From the NCBI GenBank assembly GCA_902775345.1, contig CACYLW010000001.1:123958-187957 (forward strand): a DNA stretch of 64,000 bases. Direction: 5' to 3'. Made by a program: the position numbers and the translations under genes. Under the pieces are notes generated by a model. It was not told the origin of the DNA. It was given only the letters and a program-made list of their open reading frames with translations, and searched no databases. Position 1 is the first letter of the stretch, and the number at the start of each line of letters is the position of its first letter. The stretch is from an uncultured Eubacteriales bacterium. Lineage in GTDB: Bacteria > Bacillota > Clostridia > Peptostreptococcales > Anaerovoracaceae. Below, piece after piece: positions 1 through 8,305 of this stretch.

Positions 1-953
1 AGATGGTAGCAGGATGCATCTGCTGCACACTCGTCGGGGACTTCGGAAAAGCCCTGAACGAAGTGATCGAGCAGTATGATCCGGACAGGATCCTTATAGA
101 GCCGTCCGGAGTCGGAAAACTCTCAGATGTTATCATCGCTGTACAGGATCTTCAGAACGACAAGATCGAGCTCAACGGCTTCACGACGGTAGTCGATGCC
201 AAGAGATACAAGATGTACATGGAGAACTTCGGTGAGTTCTTTGCGAATCAGGTAGAGCACGCAAGCTCCATTTTCCTTTCGCATCAGCAGGGAATGACAT
301 CCGCGGAACTCGATGAAGTAGTAAATGATATCAGAACTCTGAATAAGACAGCACAGATAGTCACGACCGACTGGGATCAGCTCAGCGGCGCAAAGATGCT
401 CGAAGTCATGGAGTCAGACAAGACCCTGAACGCGGAGCTCGACAAACTGAGAGAAGAAGCTTACGAGGAGCTCGAGGCGCACGAACACGAGCATGAGCAC
501 GAACATGATGAGGAGTGCGGATGCGGACACCATCATCACCACCATCACCATGATGACGACGATGATGACGATGAGGACGAACACGAGCACCATCATCACC
601 ATCACCACGATGACGACGATGACGACGAACATGAGCATCATCACCATCACCACCATCACCATCATCACCATGGACATGACGCTGACGAGGTCTTCGACGA
701 AGTCGGAGCGCAGACCAGCAACAAATATACAAAAGCGGAACTCGAGGAGATCATCGACAGCCTCGATGAGTGCGGCGAGGTGCTCAGGGCAAAGGGCATC
801 GTAGAGAACGCAGACGGAGGCTGGCTCGAATTCGATTACGTACCGGGCGAGGGCGAGGTCAGAGAGACCGAAGCTGAGGCGACCGGAATGATAGCCGTCA
901 TCGGTACAAGACTCAACAAAGAAAAACTTAAGGGGCTGTTCAGACTGGCATGA
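1..953 (+). CDS. COG0523/CobW-type G3E GTPase, 5' end outside window
   Basis: This is the distal part of a G3E-family GTPase of the COG0523 group, proteins thought to deliver or sense metals such as zinc or cobalt. The frame is open from the first bases, so the P-loop lies upstream of the window. The visible part carries the family metal motif GCICC near its start, the EPSG motif of the switch region, and a CobW C-terminal domain (GEVLRAKGIV onward). Between the two domains sits a long His/Asp/Glu tract with a CGCG element, presumably a metal store or sensor. Its stop overlaps the next start as ATGA, so the two GTPases are translationally coupled. Family membership is clear; the metal is not. 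Confidence 0.88.
   Translation, partial: MVAGCICCTLVGDFGKALNEVIEQYDPDRILIEPSGVGKLSDVIIAVQDLQNDKIELNGFTTVVDAKRYKMYMENFGEFFANQVEHASSIFLSHQQGMTSAELDEVVNDIRTLNKTAQIVTTDWDQLSGAKMLEVMESDKTLNAELDKLREEAYEELEAHEHEHEHEHDEECGCGHHHHHHHHDDDDDDDEDEHEHHHHHHHDDDDDDEHEHHHHHHHHHHHHGHDADEVFDEVGAQTSNKYTKAELEEIIDSLDECGEVLRAKGIVENADGGWLEFDYVPGEGEVRETEAEATGMIAVIGTRLNKEKLKGLFRLA
480..680 (+). repeat. His/Asp low-complexity tract inside the GTPase
   Basis: This is an in-frame run of CAC/CAT and GAC/GAT/GAG codons giving alternating poly-His and poly-Asp blocks, with about 35 histidines in about 67 residues. CAC and CAT are mixed irregularly, so it is not a simple trinucleotide expansion. Open frames on the other strand here are artefacts of this composition. 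The likely role is metal binding. Confidence 0.9.
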
Positions 954-1891
954 GAGATATACCTGTATACCTGTTTACCGGATTCCTCGGTGCAGGAAAG
1001 ACATCATTCATAAAAGAAACACTTGAAAATCATGAGTTCGGAGACGACGGGCGCACGCTTCTGCTCATATGTGAGAATGGCGAAGTCCGGTATGAGCCTG
1101 AGAAGTTCGTCGGCCCGGGAGTCAGGGTAGAGCGCATAAAAACCGAAGCTGAGCTCAACGACGTGAATCTCGGACGAATCAACAGACAGGGCGGCTTCGA
1201 CCGTGTAGTAGTCGAGATGAACGGCATGTGGGAGAACCAGAAGCTCTTCGCGGCGATGCCTGACGGATGGCTTATCGCTCAGGAGATGGCTCTCTTCGAC
1301 ACCCGCACTTTCATGATGTACAACAAGAACATGCGTCAGCTCTGCTTCAACAAGATGCAGACTGCGGACATGGTGGTGTTCAACCGCTGCGAGAAGGGTT
1401 TCGACAAGATGCCTTATCACAAGGAGGTCCGCATCGCGAACCGCAACTCGCTGATAGTCTACGAATACGGCCCGAACGACATAGAGCCGGATGACATCAT
1501 AGACCCGCTCCCATACGACATGAACGCTCCGAAGATAAAGATCGAAGACGAGTGGTACGCGGAGTGGTACAGGGATATCAACGAAAATGAGGATGACTAC
1601 GACGGCAAGACTTTCATTATCAAGGGAAGGGTGGCGCTGTCAGATGAGCTCCCGCAGGGGCAGTTCGCGTTCGGAAGACACGTAATGACCTGCTGTGAGG
1701 CTGACATACAGTTCGCAGGCCTGCTGGCATACTACTCCGGCGCTGAAAAGCTCAGCGTTGGAGACTGGATCGAGATAACAGCCAAGGTCCGCTGCGAGTA
1801 TACAGAAGCATATAAGGAAAAGGGACCTGTGCTCTACATCAGGAAACTCGAGAGATGTGAAGCTTGCAGCCCGGAGGTCGCAACATTCTGA
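950..1891 (+). CDS. P-loop GTPase fused to DUF1980/TIGR03943-like domain
   Basis: The N-terminal half is a COG0523-like GTPase with the P-loop GFLGAGKT at residues 11-18 and an NEGE-like switch element (CENGEV). The CxCC metal motif of ordinary family members is absent. From about residue 215 the protein changes to a domain with ITAK, FGRHVMTCCEAD and GLLAYY elements. These resemble the C-terminal domain of the YcgQ-type putative permease subunit (DUF1980/TIGR03943), a protein usually encoded beside a COG0523 GTPase. Here the two seem joined without the membrane part. It overlaps the upstream GTPase by ATGA. The joint architecture suggests a metal-linked envelope or transport role; this is inference. 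Confidence 0.75.
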   Translation: MRDIPVYLFTGFLGAGKTSFIKETLENHEFGDDGRTLLLICENGEVRYEPEKFVGPGVRVERIKTEAELNDVNLGRINRQGGFDRVVVEMNGMWENQKLFAAMPDGWLIAQEMALFDTRTFMMYNKNMRQLCFNKMQTADMVVFNRCEKGFDKMPYHKEVRIANRNSLIVYEYGPNDIEPDDIIDPLPYDMNAPKIKIEDEWYAEWYRDINENEDDYDGKTFIIKGRVALSDELPQGQFAFGRHVMTCCEADIQFAGLLAYYSGAEKLSVGDWIEITAKVRCEYTEAYKEKGPVLYIRKLERCEACSPEVATF

Positions 1892-1911
1892 AAACAGAAG
1901 GGAAGAGAAAG

Positions 1912-3339
1912 ATGAAGAGTTTCAGGTTCAGGAAAATGGCAAGGAGATCGCTCAGAACCGCGCTTATACTGGCGCTGACGCTGTGCATGACTGCGGGTCT
2001 CATTACGGTCGCCAGCCCGGCTTATGCCGCATCGGAGTTCAGGTATTCGAGCCCTTTCAGCAAAACGGGATATTCGACCTATTATCACAAGGGCAAGTAC
2101 AACGGCTGCTATATAGTAAACGGAGTGGATATCTCGGACTGGCAGTCAAAGAACTGCCGCTTCCGTGATGCCAGAAAAGCCGGTGTCGATTTTGCCATCA
2201 TGAGAGTCACTTACAGCTCGTACGGCAGAAAAGATCTCCAGATGCATATAGACGAAAAGTTCTATACACAGTACACCAAAGCCAAGGCAGCCGGAGTCAT
2301 GACCGGAGTTTATGTTTTCTCGCAGGCGACGAACGCGTCGGAAGGAATAAAGGAAGCGCGTTACGCTATCAACAGGCTCAAGGCGCTGGGGATCGGCCCT
2401 GAAGACCTTCAGCTTCCTGTTTATATGGATTATGAGTTCGCGGGAGGAGTGTTCGGCAGGATGCACGGCCTCAGCAGAATCAACGCAACCAATGCGGCTG
2501 TCGGCTTCTGCAACGCAATAAAGGCTGCGGGGTATACCCCGGGCATCTATGCAAACACGACCTTCTTCAGTTCATACATAGCTACTTCACAGCTGGCGAG
2601 CGATGTAGACCTCTGGTGTGCCCAGTACTACAGCCGAAACCAGTCCGGAGTGAACTATTCCAAGTGGCAGTACTCGAGCAGCGCCAGGATCAGCGGCATG
2701 CTTTCCTATACAGGTCTTCCGGGAAATATAGATGCTGATTTCTGGTACCTCAACGTCAGAAAGGCGAAGAGTTCGGTCGTCACAAAGATCTGCGGCGTGA
2801 CCACTCTGAGCCTGAGGACCGCAAAGTCACCTAAGTTCCGGTTATACAGCGGCAGTAAGCTACTTCGGGAAGGAGTGGACTACTGCACCGGCGGCATCAG
2901 GACCTGCAGGCAGGGCAGCGCATATGTATACATCAAGGGTATAGGAGCATACAGCGGATATGCGATGATACCGATCAAGATCGCAAGTAAGTCAAGCGGC
3001 AAGATGTCTACGGAAGTATCGTGCGCTAACTATCTCAGGAAGAACAATGCAGGAAAGTCCAGATACTTAACAGTATCAAAGAAGATCACATATTCAACAG
3101 GTGCTACATATGTCGTTCAGGATTATCTGAATATAAGAAAGGGGCCTGGCACGAATTATGACAAGGTGCTCAGAAGCAGCCTGCCGACCGCAACAAGGAA
3201 CAAGACGGTTTCCGGCAACACGACCGGCGTTCTCAAGCCGGGATCAAAAGTCAAATGCCTGAAAGTGAGCGGAGACTGGATGAAGATCGACGGCGGCTGG
3301 ATATGCTGCAGGGAGGGCAACGAAGTATACCTGAAATAG
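1912..3339 (+). CDS. Secreted GH25 lysozyme with C-terminal SH3-like domain
   Basis: The product is a peptidoglycan muramidase. A basic N-terminus and hydrophobic core ending in AYA form a signal peptide (residues 1 to about 39). The GH25 domain follows with GVDISDWQ near its start, an FAIMRVTYSS strand, GVYVFSQA and the acidic pair in PVYMDYEFAGG, the usual active-site region. A linker of about 100 residues leads to an SH3-like wall-binding domain (YLNIRKGPGTNYDKV). The start at 1912 was chosen because the signal peptide begins there, after a purine-rich GGGAAGAGAAAG. It follows the GTPase by 20 bases and ends at a clear terminator, so it may be cotranscribed with it. It probably acts in wall turnover. 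Confidence 0.9.
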   Translation: MKSFRFRKMARRSLRTALILALTLCMTAGLITVASPAYAASEFRYSSPFSKTGYSTYYHKGKYNGCYIVNGVDISDWQSKNCRFRDARKAGVDFAIMRVTYSSYGRKDLQMHIDEKFYTQYTKAKAAGVMTGVYVFSQATNASEGIKEARYAINRLKALGIGPEDLQLPVYMDYEFAGGVFGRMHGLSRINATNAAVGFCNAIKAAGYTPGIYANTTFFSSYIATSQLASDVDLWCAQYYSRNQSGVNYSKWQYSSSARISGMLSYTGLPGNIDADFWYLNVRKAKSSVVTKICGVTTLSLRTAKSPKFRLYSGSKLLREGVDYCTGGIRTCRQGSAYVYIKGIGAYSGYAMIPIKIASKSSGKMSTEVSCANYLRKNNAGKSRYLTVSKKITYSTGATYVVQDYLNIRKGPGTNYDKVLRSSLPTATRNKTVSGNTTGVLKPGSKVKCLKVSGDWMKIDGGWICCREGNEVYLK

Positions 3340-3365
3340 CCCTTCGCAAAAGAGAATAAATCCTG

Positions 3366-3395
3366 AAAGGGAGGCATGTGCCTCCCTTTTTCCAT
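3366..3395 (+). terminator. Rho-independent terminator after GH25 gene
   Basis: AAAGGGAGGCA pairs with TGCCTCCCTTT across a 2-base loop and is followed by T residues. It lies 27 bases after the lysozyme stop. Confidence 0.9.
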
Positions 3396-3662
3396 GCAAT
3401 GAAAAAACGACTCTGTACAAGCTGAACCCCATCAACATGTGCATAGCCGTTTCTTCAAAGCACTATCTCATATCGATTTCTCTAAAAGTACTCTCCCCGT
3501 AGACCTGAGAGCCTTTTTTATGTTGTTCGCAAACATACTCTTACGAGTTGAACTGACAGCCTGCACAACAACATTTATCGTAACTACATTGTATTGAATG
3601 TGAACGCCTGATGTTATAATATTATTTCGAATAGTATAACAAAATTAAGAACAGAGCAAAAC
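3396..3662 (+). promoter_or_regulatory. Intergenic leader of AraC gene with extended -10
   Basis: With the preceding terminator this makes a gene-free stretch of just over 300 bases. It contains a good extended -10 box, TGTTATAAT at 3612-3620, about 45 bases before the AraC start, with TTGAAT (15-base spacer) as a weak -35. A CTCTC/GAGAG stem followed by T residues near 3490-3520 may be a weak hairpin. I see no small gene or RNA in it. Confidence 0.5.
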
Positions 3663-4394
3663 ATGGCAGAAAAAAGAACAGCAAACTTCATACTCAGCCG
3701 TACGAGGAGGAACCAGATCTATCTTCCTTACACGCGCAAGAAACCGTACTTCGAAGCTATAGCATCGGGAGATGATGACAGGATCGCCGAGCTTTCGCAG
3801 GAGAACTACGAATACCCGACCGCACTTTTCAACAGGTGCGGCTCATACAGCGAGGCGATGAATAAAATGTATTACGAGGCAGTCGGCGCCGCCAACGAAA
3901 TGTGCCTGGTCGCCATTCAGTCCGGCCTGCTTGACATGGTCGCATACGACATCCGCGACGAGTTCATAAAGGAGTTCGACAACGCGGTCTCGCTGCCCGA
4001 CCTTTATGACCTCGTACATGGCATGGCGCACAATTACGCCATGAAAATGAAGTATGTACTCAGGGAGAAGAGGCGCTCACCAAGACTCGCGCACATGATG
4101 ACATACATAGAGGAGCATCTGACCGAAAAAATAGAACTTGCGGATATCGCGGAGCATGTGGGCATCAGCCGTACATATGCTTCCGCGGTGTTCAAAGAGG
4201 AACTTGGCATAACCATCAGCGAGTTCATACTCAAGGAGCGGCTGCTCGAGGCTAAGCGCATGCTTAGAGACACAGATCTTACGGTGGCCAGTATTGCCGA
4301 CAGGCTCGCGTTCTGCTCTCAGAGCTACTTTACAAAGAATTTTACTGAGGCAGAAGGAATGACGCCTGTTGAGTACCGCAGACAATTCGGATAA
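3663..4394 (+). CDS. AraC-family transcriptional regulator
   Basis: A 243-residue DNA-binding regulator. The C-terminal 100 residues hold the two AraC helix-turn-helix units: IELADIAEHVGISRTYAS for the first and LTVASIADRLAFCSQSYFTKNF for the second, ending in GMTPVEYRRQFG. The N-terminal 140 residues are not a recognisable cupin; they look helical and resemble the sensor region of small clostridial AraC proteins. The start follows AGAGC weakly, and an extended -10 lies 45 bases upstream. The gene stands alone between a terminator and the polymerase gene, so its target is unknown; autoregulation or control of the downstream polymerase is possible. Confidence 0.88.
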   Translation: MAEKRTANFILSRTRRNQIYLPYTRKKPYFEAIASGDDDRIAELSQENYEYPTALFNRCGSYSEAMNKMYYEAVGAANEMCLVAIQSGLLDMVAYDIRDEFIKEFDNAVSLPDLYDLVHGMAHNYAMKMKYVLREKRRSPRLAHMMTYIEEHLTEKIELADIAEHVGISRTYASAVFKEELGITISEFILKERLLEAKRMLRDTDLTVASIADRLAFCSQSYFTKNFTEAEGMTPVEYRRQFG

Positions 4395-4438
4395 GCGGCG
4401 ACAGCCTGCGCCTTGTTATTTTAAAAATCGTAAAAGAT

Positions 4439-5803
4439 ATGGATTATAAAAACTGGAAAAAAGCATACGTCTGCATCGATCTCAAGTCTTTCTATGCCTC
4501 GGTGGAATGCGTAGAGAGGGGCCTTGACCCGATGACTACGGATCTTGTCGTGGCTGATCCGACGCGGGGAGACAGGACGATCTGTCTGGCCGTATCTCCA
4601 TCTCTGAAGGCCAGGGGAGTAAGCGGCAGGGCAAGAGTGTTCGAGATCCCGAAGAGCTTCGAATACATCATGGCGCCTCCGAGGATGAAGCTGTACATGG
4701 AGTATGCCGCGGAGATCTACAAGATATATCTCGACTACATCGCCCCGGAGGACATGCATGTCTATTCGATCGACGAGGTCTTCTTTGACGTGACCGCATA
4801 TCTGAAGAGGTACGGCATGGATCCGAAGCAGATGGCGGAGTTTCTGATGAAGGAAGTCTATGAGAGGATCGGGGTCAGGGCGACTGCGGGAGTAGGATCT
4901 AATCTGTATCTTGCCAAGATAGCCATGGACATAATCGCCAAGCATGCCGAAGACTTCATCGGGGTGCTGGACGAGGACGAGTACAAGCTGCAGCTCTGGG
5001 ACCACAGACCTCTCACCGATTTCTGGATGATAGGACGTCAGACGGCTAAGAAATTCGAGCGTATCGGCATAACTACCATGGGCGGGATCGCCGCGCTTGC
5101 CGCGCGTGACGAGGACCTGTTCTACAGGATGTTCGGCATAAACGCCGAACTCATGATCGATCACGCTTACGGCATCGAGACTACGGAGATGTCGGATATC
5201 AAGGGATACAAGACAAAGAGCAACTCTCTATCGCACGGTCAGGTACTGATGCGTGACTATACGAATGAAGAGGGCCGCCTGATAATAAAGGAGATGACCG
5301 AACAGCTCTGCCACGAGATGACCGAGATAGGAAAGGTGACGCCTAATGTTTCGATAGCGGTCGGTTACAGCAATGCCCTTCGCACGCCGATGACGCACGG
5401 CTCCGTATCTTTCGGGTACATGACGGACGCGGCTTCGGTAATAATGCCTGCCGTTGCAGACCTGTATGACAGCATCACCAACCATGAATATCCGGTCAGA
5501 AGGATTTTCGTAAACTTCAATGACATAAAGCCGCGCGAAGCGGATAAGCAACTGACGCTCTTTGATCTTGCTGATACTGATGCAGAAGAGAGCGGCAAAA
5601 CGAAAGGGCAGATGCGCAGAGACGGACTGTCTGATCCGGTCTCAGAGACCCGGACCCGGCTCAAGCGTGATGCCGCGCTGCAGGAAGCCGTCAACTCCAT
5701 AAGAAAAAAGTACGGCAAAGACGCGATGTTCAGAGGGATGGATCTCGAGGAAGCCGCGACCACCATAGAGAGAAATCATCAGGTAGGCGGCCACAAAGAA
5801 TGA
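4439..5803 (+). CDS. Y-family DNA polymerase (DinB/UmuC type)
   Basis: A translesion DNA polymerase of 454 residues. The palm begins YVCIDLKSFYASVECVERG, which carries the first catalytic aspartate and the steric-gate-region Phe-Tyr; the second acidic pair is in YSIDEVFFD. A helix-hairpin-helix region (RTAKKFERIGITTMGGIAAL-like, residues about 200-225) and a little-finger domain follow. It is of the UmuC/UvrX-like bacterial group rather than classical DinB, as the RVFEIP segment and the neighbouring YolD-like gene suggest. Only about 20 bases separate it from the small downstream gene, so they are probably cotranscribed. No LexA box was identified by eye. Confidence 0.9.
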   Translation: MDYKNWKKAYVCIDLKSFYASVECVERGLDPMTTDLVVADPTRGDRTICLAVSPSLKARGVSGRARVFEIPKSFEYIMAPPRMKLYMEYAAEIYKIYLDYIAPEDMHVYSIDEVFFDVTAYLKRYGMDPKQMAEFLMKEVYERIGVRATAGVGSNLYLAKIAMDIIAKHAEDFIGVLDEDEYKLQLWDHRPLTDFWMIGRQTAKKFERIGITTMGGIAALAARDEDLFYRMFGINAELMIDHAYGIETTEMSDIKGYKTKSNSLSHGQVLMRDYTNEEGRLIIKEMTEQLCHEMTEIGKVTPNVSIAVGYSNALRTPMTHGSVSFGYMTDAASVIMPAVADLYDSITNHEYPVRRIFVNFNDIKPREADKQLTLFDLADTDAEESGKTKGQMRRDGLSDPVSETRTRLKRDAALQEAVNSIRKKYGKDAMFRGMDLEEAATTIERNHQVGGHKE

Positions 5804-5819
5804 TGAGAAGTGTGTGAAG

Positions 5820-6011
5820 ATGATGAAAGAGAACGACAAAAAATGTATAATAAACAACGGTGGGCCATGGGAGAGGCCTGCCTCATCGAGACCCAGAATG
5901 CCCCGTTCGCAGAGGGCAAAGCAGTTCGCACCGTTTGAAGCGCTGACCGGTCTGTCCGAGAGACTCAGACAGGCGGAAGAGGAACATGAGAGGGAGTTTC
6001 AACGCAAATGA
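5820..6011 (+). CDS. Small YolD-like protein downstream of Y-family polymerase
   Basis: A 63-residue basic protein whose core, RSQRAKQFAPFEALTGL, matches the RAKxFxPFxAL pattern of YolD-like proteins that accompany Y-family polymerases in Firmicutes. Such proteins are thought to help or control the polymerase. The C-terminus is a charged helix. The exact start is uncertain: in-frame GTG 5814, ATG 5820 and ATG 5823 are all close. Its stop overlaps the arginine deiminase start (ATGA), so translation of the two is coupled even though they serve different pathways. Confidence 0.7.
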   Translation: MMKENDKKCIINNGGPWERPASSRPRMPRSQRAKQFAPFEALTGLSERLRQAEEEHEREFQRK

Positions 6012-7228
6012 TCAAAGGAGTGCACAATTACTCTGAGATAGGCAAACTTAACAAAGTGCTGCTTCACCGAATCGGCACTGAAGTCGACGGACTTGTCCCT
6101 GATAATTTCGCACGGCTTCTGTTTGATGACATTCCATATCTCAGGGTAGCACAGCAGGAGCACGACCGCTTTGCTGCCATACTGAAAGAGAACGGTGTTG
6201 AAGTAGTCTATTATGTTGATGAGGTGGCAAAGGCAATAGACAGCCCGGCCATAAAGGACCGCTTCATAAGGGAGATGCTCGATGAGACACGCTTTTCATC
6301 CCGGGGAGTTAAAGAAGCCATATACGCTTATCTTATAGCGATGGATGCTCATAAACTGGTAGAGAAGGTGATTGCAGGCATAAGAAAGACCGACCTCACC
6401 GATTACAGACCACGGACTCTCGCCGAGAAGATCGATGAAGCGTATCCGTTCTACATGGATCCCATGCCAAACATGTATTTCACGCGTGACCAGGGAGCCT
6501 GCATCGGCAGCGGAGTCGCGATCCATCACATGAGCACGGCAACGAGAAGAAGAGAGAGCCTGCTGCTCAGATACATGTATGAGTTCAACAGCGACTTTGC
6601 GCCCGCGGGAACCGATAAGTGGTACGACTACAATGATCCGTACAGCCTGGAGGGCGGCGATATACTGGTGCTCAGCAAGGATGTCGTAGCGATCGGGCTT
6701 TCCGAGAGAACGACAGCTGCGGGCATCGAGACATTATCCAGAAACCTGCTGACTGGCTCGGATTTCAGGAAGGTGCTCGTGTTCAACATTCCTAAGAAGA
6801 GAGCATTCATGCACCTCGATACAGTGTTTACGATGGTGGATCACGATAAATTCTCGATCCACCCCGAAATAGAAGGTCCTCTGCAGCTCTACGAGCTCAG
6901 CCTCGGAGCTGGCGGAGAGATACAACTCGATTCGATGACCGAAGACCTCGCGGGTATCCTGGCGAAAGAGCTCGGCCTGCCGGCCGTGAAACTCATCCGC
7001 TGCGGAGGCGATGATGTCATGGCGGCGCAGAGAGAGCAGTGGAACGACGGTTCCAACACACTCTGCATCGCGCCGGGCAAGGTCATCACCTATGAAAGAA
7101 ACTACGTTACAAACGACCTGCTCGACAGGAACGGCATAGAAGTGCTTACTATGCCGAGCTCAGAACTTTCGAGGGGCAGAGGCGGCCCGCGCTGCATGTC
7201 ATGCCCTGTAAACAGAAGCGATCTGTGA
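6008..7228 (+). CDS. arcA: Arginine deiminase
   Basis: Hydrolyses arginine to citrulline and ammonia, the first step of the arginine deiminase pathway. The 406-residue length is typical. Family landmarks are visible: MPNMYFTRDQGA, the ExGD-type segment SLEGGDILVL, HLDTVFTMVD with the catalytic histidine, and the C-terminal RGGPRCMSCPVNR with the nucleophilic cysteine. It begins within the stop of the YolD-like gene and is followed after 51 bases by ornithine carbamoyltransferase. No carbamate kinase or arginine/ornithine antiporter gene is in the window. Confidence 0.96.
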   Translation: MIKGVHNYSEIGKLNKVLLHRIGTEVDGLVPDNFARLLFDDIPYLRVAQQEHDRFAAILKENGVEVVYYVDEVAKAIDSPAIKDRFIREMLDETRFSSRGVKEAIYAYLIAMDAHKLVEKVIAGIRKTDLTDYRPRTLAEKIDEAYPFYMDPMPNMYFTRDQGACIGSGVAIHHMSTATRRRESLLLRYMYEFNSDFAPAGTDKWYDYNDPYSLEGGDILVLSKDVVAIGLSERTTAAGIETLSRNLLTGSDFRKVLVFNIPKKRAFMHLDTVFTMVDHDKFSIHPEIEGPLQLYELSLGAGGEIQLDSMTEDLAGILAKELGLPAVKLIRCGGDDVMAAQREQWNDGSNTLCIAPGKVITYERNYVTNDLLDRNGIEVLTMPSSELSRGRGGPRCMSCPVNRSDL

Positions 7229-7279
7229 TTTGCGGCAGACACACCGGCATAAACAACAACTGAGACTGGAGGATAAACA

Positions 7280-8275
7280 ATGGCAGTTAATCTTAAAGGA
7301 AGAAGCTTTCTTACCCTTATGGACTTCACACCGGCTGAGATCAGATACCTGCTCGATCTCGCGCACGATCTGAAGGCAAAAAAAAGACTGGGTATCAAAG
7401 GGAAATCGCTCGAAGGAAAGAATATCGTCCTGCTCTTTGAAAAGACATCGACAAGAACAAGATGTTCATTCGAAGTTGCTGCAATGGATGAGGGCGCAGG
7501 AGTGACATACCTTGACAGCAAGAGTTCCCAGATGGGCAAGAAGGAAAGCATTGCAGATACAGCGAAGGTGCTCGGCCGCATCTTTGACGGCATTGAGTAC
7601 AGAGGATATGAGCAGTCTGTCGTAGAGGAGCTGGCTGCAGAGTCCGGTGTTCCTGTGTGGAACGGACTTACTGACATCGACCACCCTACGCAGATCCTTG
7701 CAGACCTGCTCACGATCGAAGAGCATGTGGCGAAGCCTCTCAGCAAGGTAAAGGTGGTATTCGTGGGCGACGTCAGGAACAACATGTCATACGCCTGGAT
7801 GTACGGCTGCGCCAAGATGGGCATGGACTTCGTTGCTTACGGACCTGATGAACTCTGCAAAGGTGTTGACGCAGACGTGCTTGCCCGCGCTAATGCCGTT
7901 GCTGCCGAGACAGGTGCTTCGATAACAGTTACTGACGATGAGGCGGCTCTCAAGGGCGCGGATGTAGTATACACAGACATCTGGGCTTCGATGGGCGAGG
8001 AAGATCAGATCCCTGAAAGAGTAAGACTGCTGACTCCTTTCAAGGTGACGGAAGACCTCATGGCAAAGACGGAGAATCCAGAATGCCTCTTCATGCACTG
8101 CCTCCCTTCGTTCCATAACTTCGAAACGACCATGGCAGCAGAGCAGATGAAGCTCGGCTATGATATCCGCGAAGTAACGGAAGAAGTCTTCTCGGGCAAG
8201 AACTCAGTCGTATTCGACGAGGCTGAGAACAGGCTCCACACAATAAAAGCGGTTGTAGTTGCGACCCTCGCATAA
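7280..8275 (+). CDS. arcB: Ornithine carbamoyltransferase
   Basis: Interconverts citrulline plus phosphate with ornithine plus carbamoyl phosphate. The 331-residue protein shows the carbamoyl-phosphate motif STRTRCSFEVA, the DHPTQILADL segment, and the C-terminal HCLPSFHN variant of the ornithine-binding HCLP loop. Its place behind arcA suggests the catabolic direction (arcB rather than biosynthetic argF). It has a good GGAGG site (tggaggataaac before the start). With no kinase alongside, its carbamoyl phosphate may be used by the pyrB product encoded two genes downstream. Confidence 0.95.
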   Translation: MAVNLKGRSFLTLMDFTPAEIRYLLDLAHDLKAKKRLGIKGKSLEGKNIVLLFEKTSTRTRCSFEVAAMDEGAGVTYLDSKSSQMGKKESIADTAKVLGRIFDGIEYRGYEQSVVEELAAESGVPVWNGLTDIDHPTQILADLLTIEEHVAKPLSKVKVVFVGDVRNNMSYAWMYGCAKMGMDFVAYGPDELCKGVDADVLARANAVAAETGASITVTDDEAALKGADVVYTDIWASMGEEDQIPERVRLLTPFKVTEDLMAKTENPECLFMHCLPSFHNFETTMAAEQMKLGYDIREVTEEVFSGKNSVVFDEAENRLHTIKAVVVATLA

Positions 8276-8305
8276 CAATAAATATTAAAGGAGATCTGAC
8301 GAAGA

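Noticed and set aside
406-732. Open frames opposite the His/Asp tract
   Set aside because: They exist only because CAC/CAT and GAC/GAT codons read as GTG/ATG and GTC/ATC on the other strand; their predicted proteins are low-complexity and have no ribosome sites.
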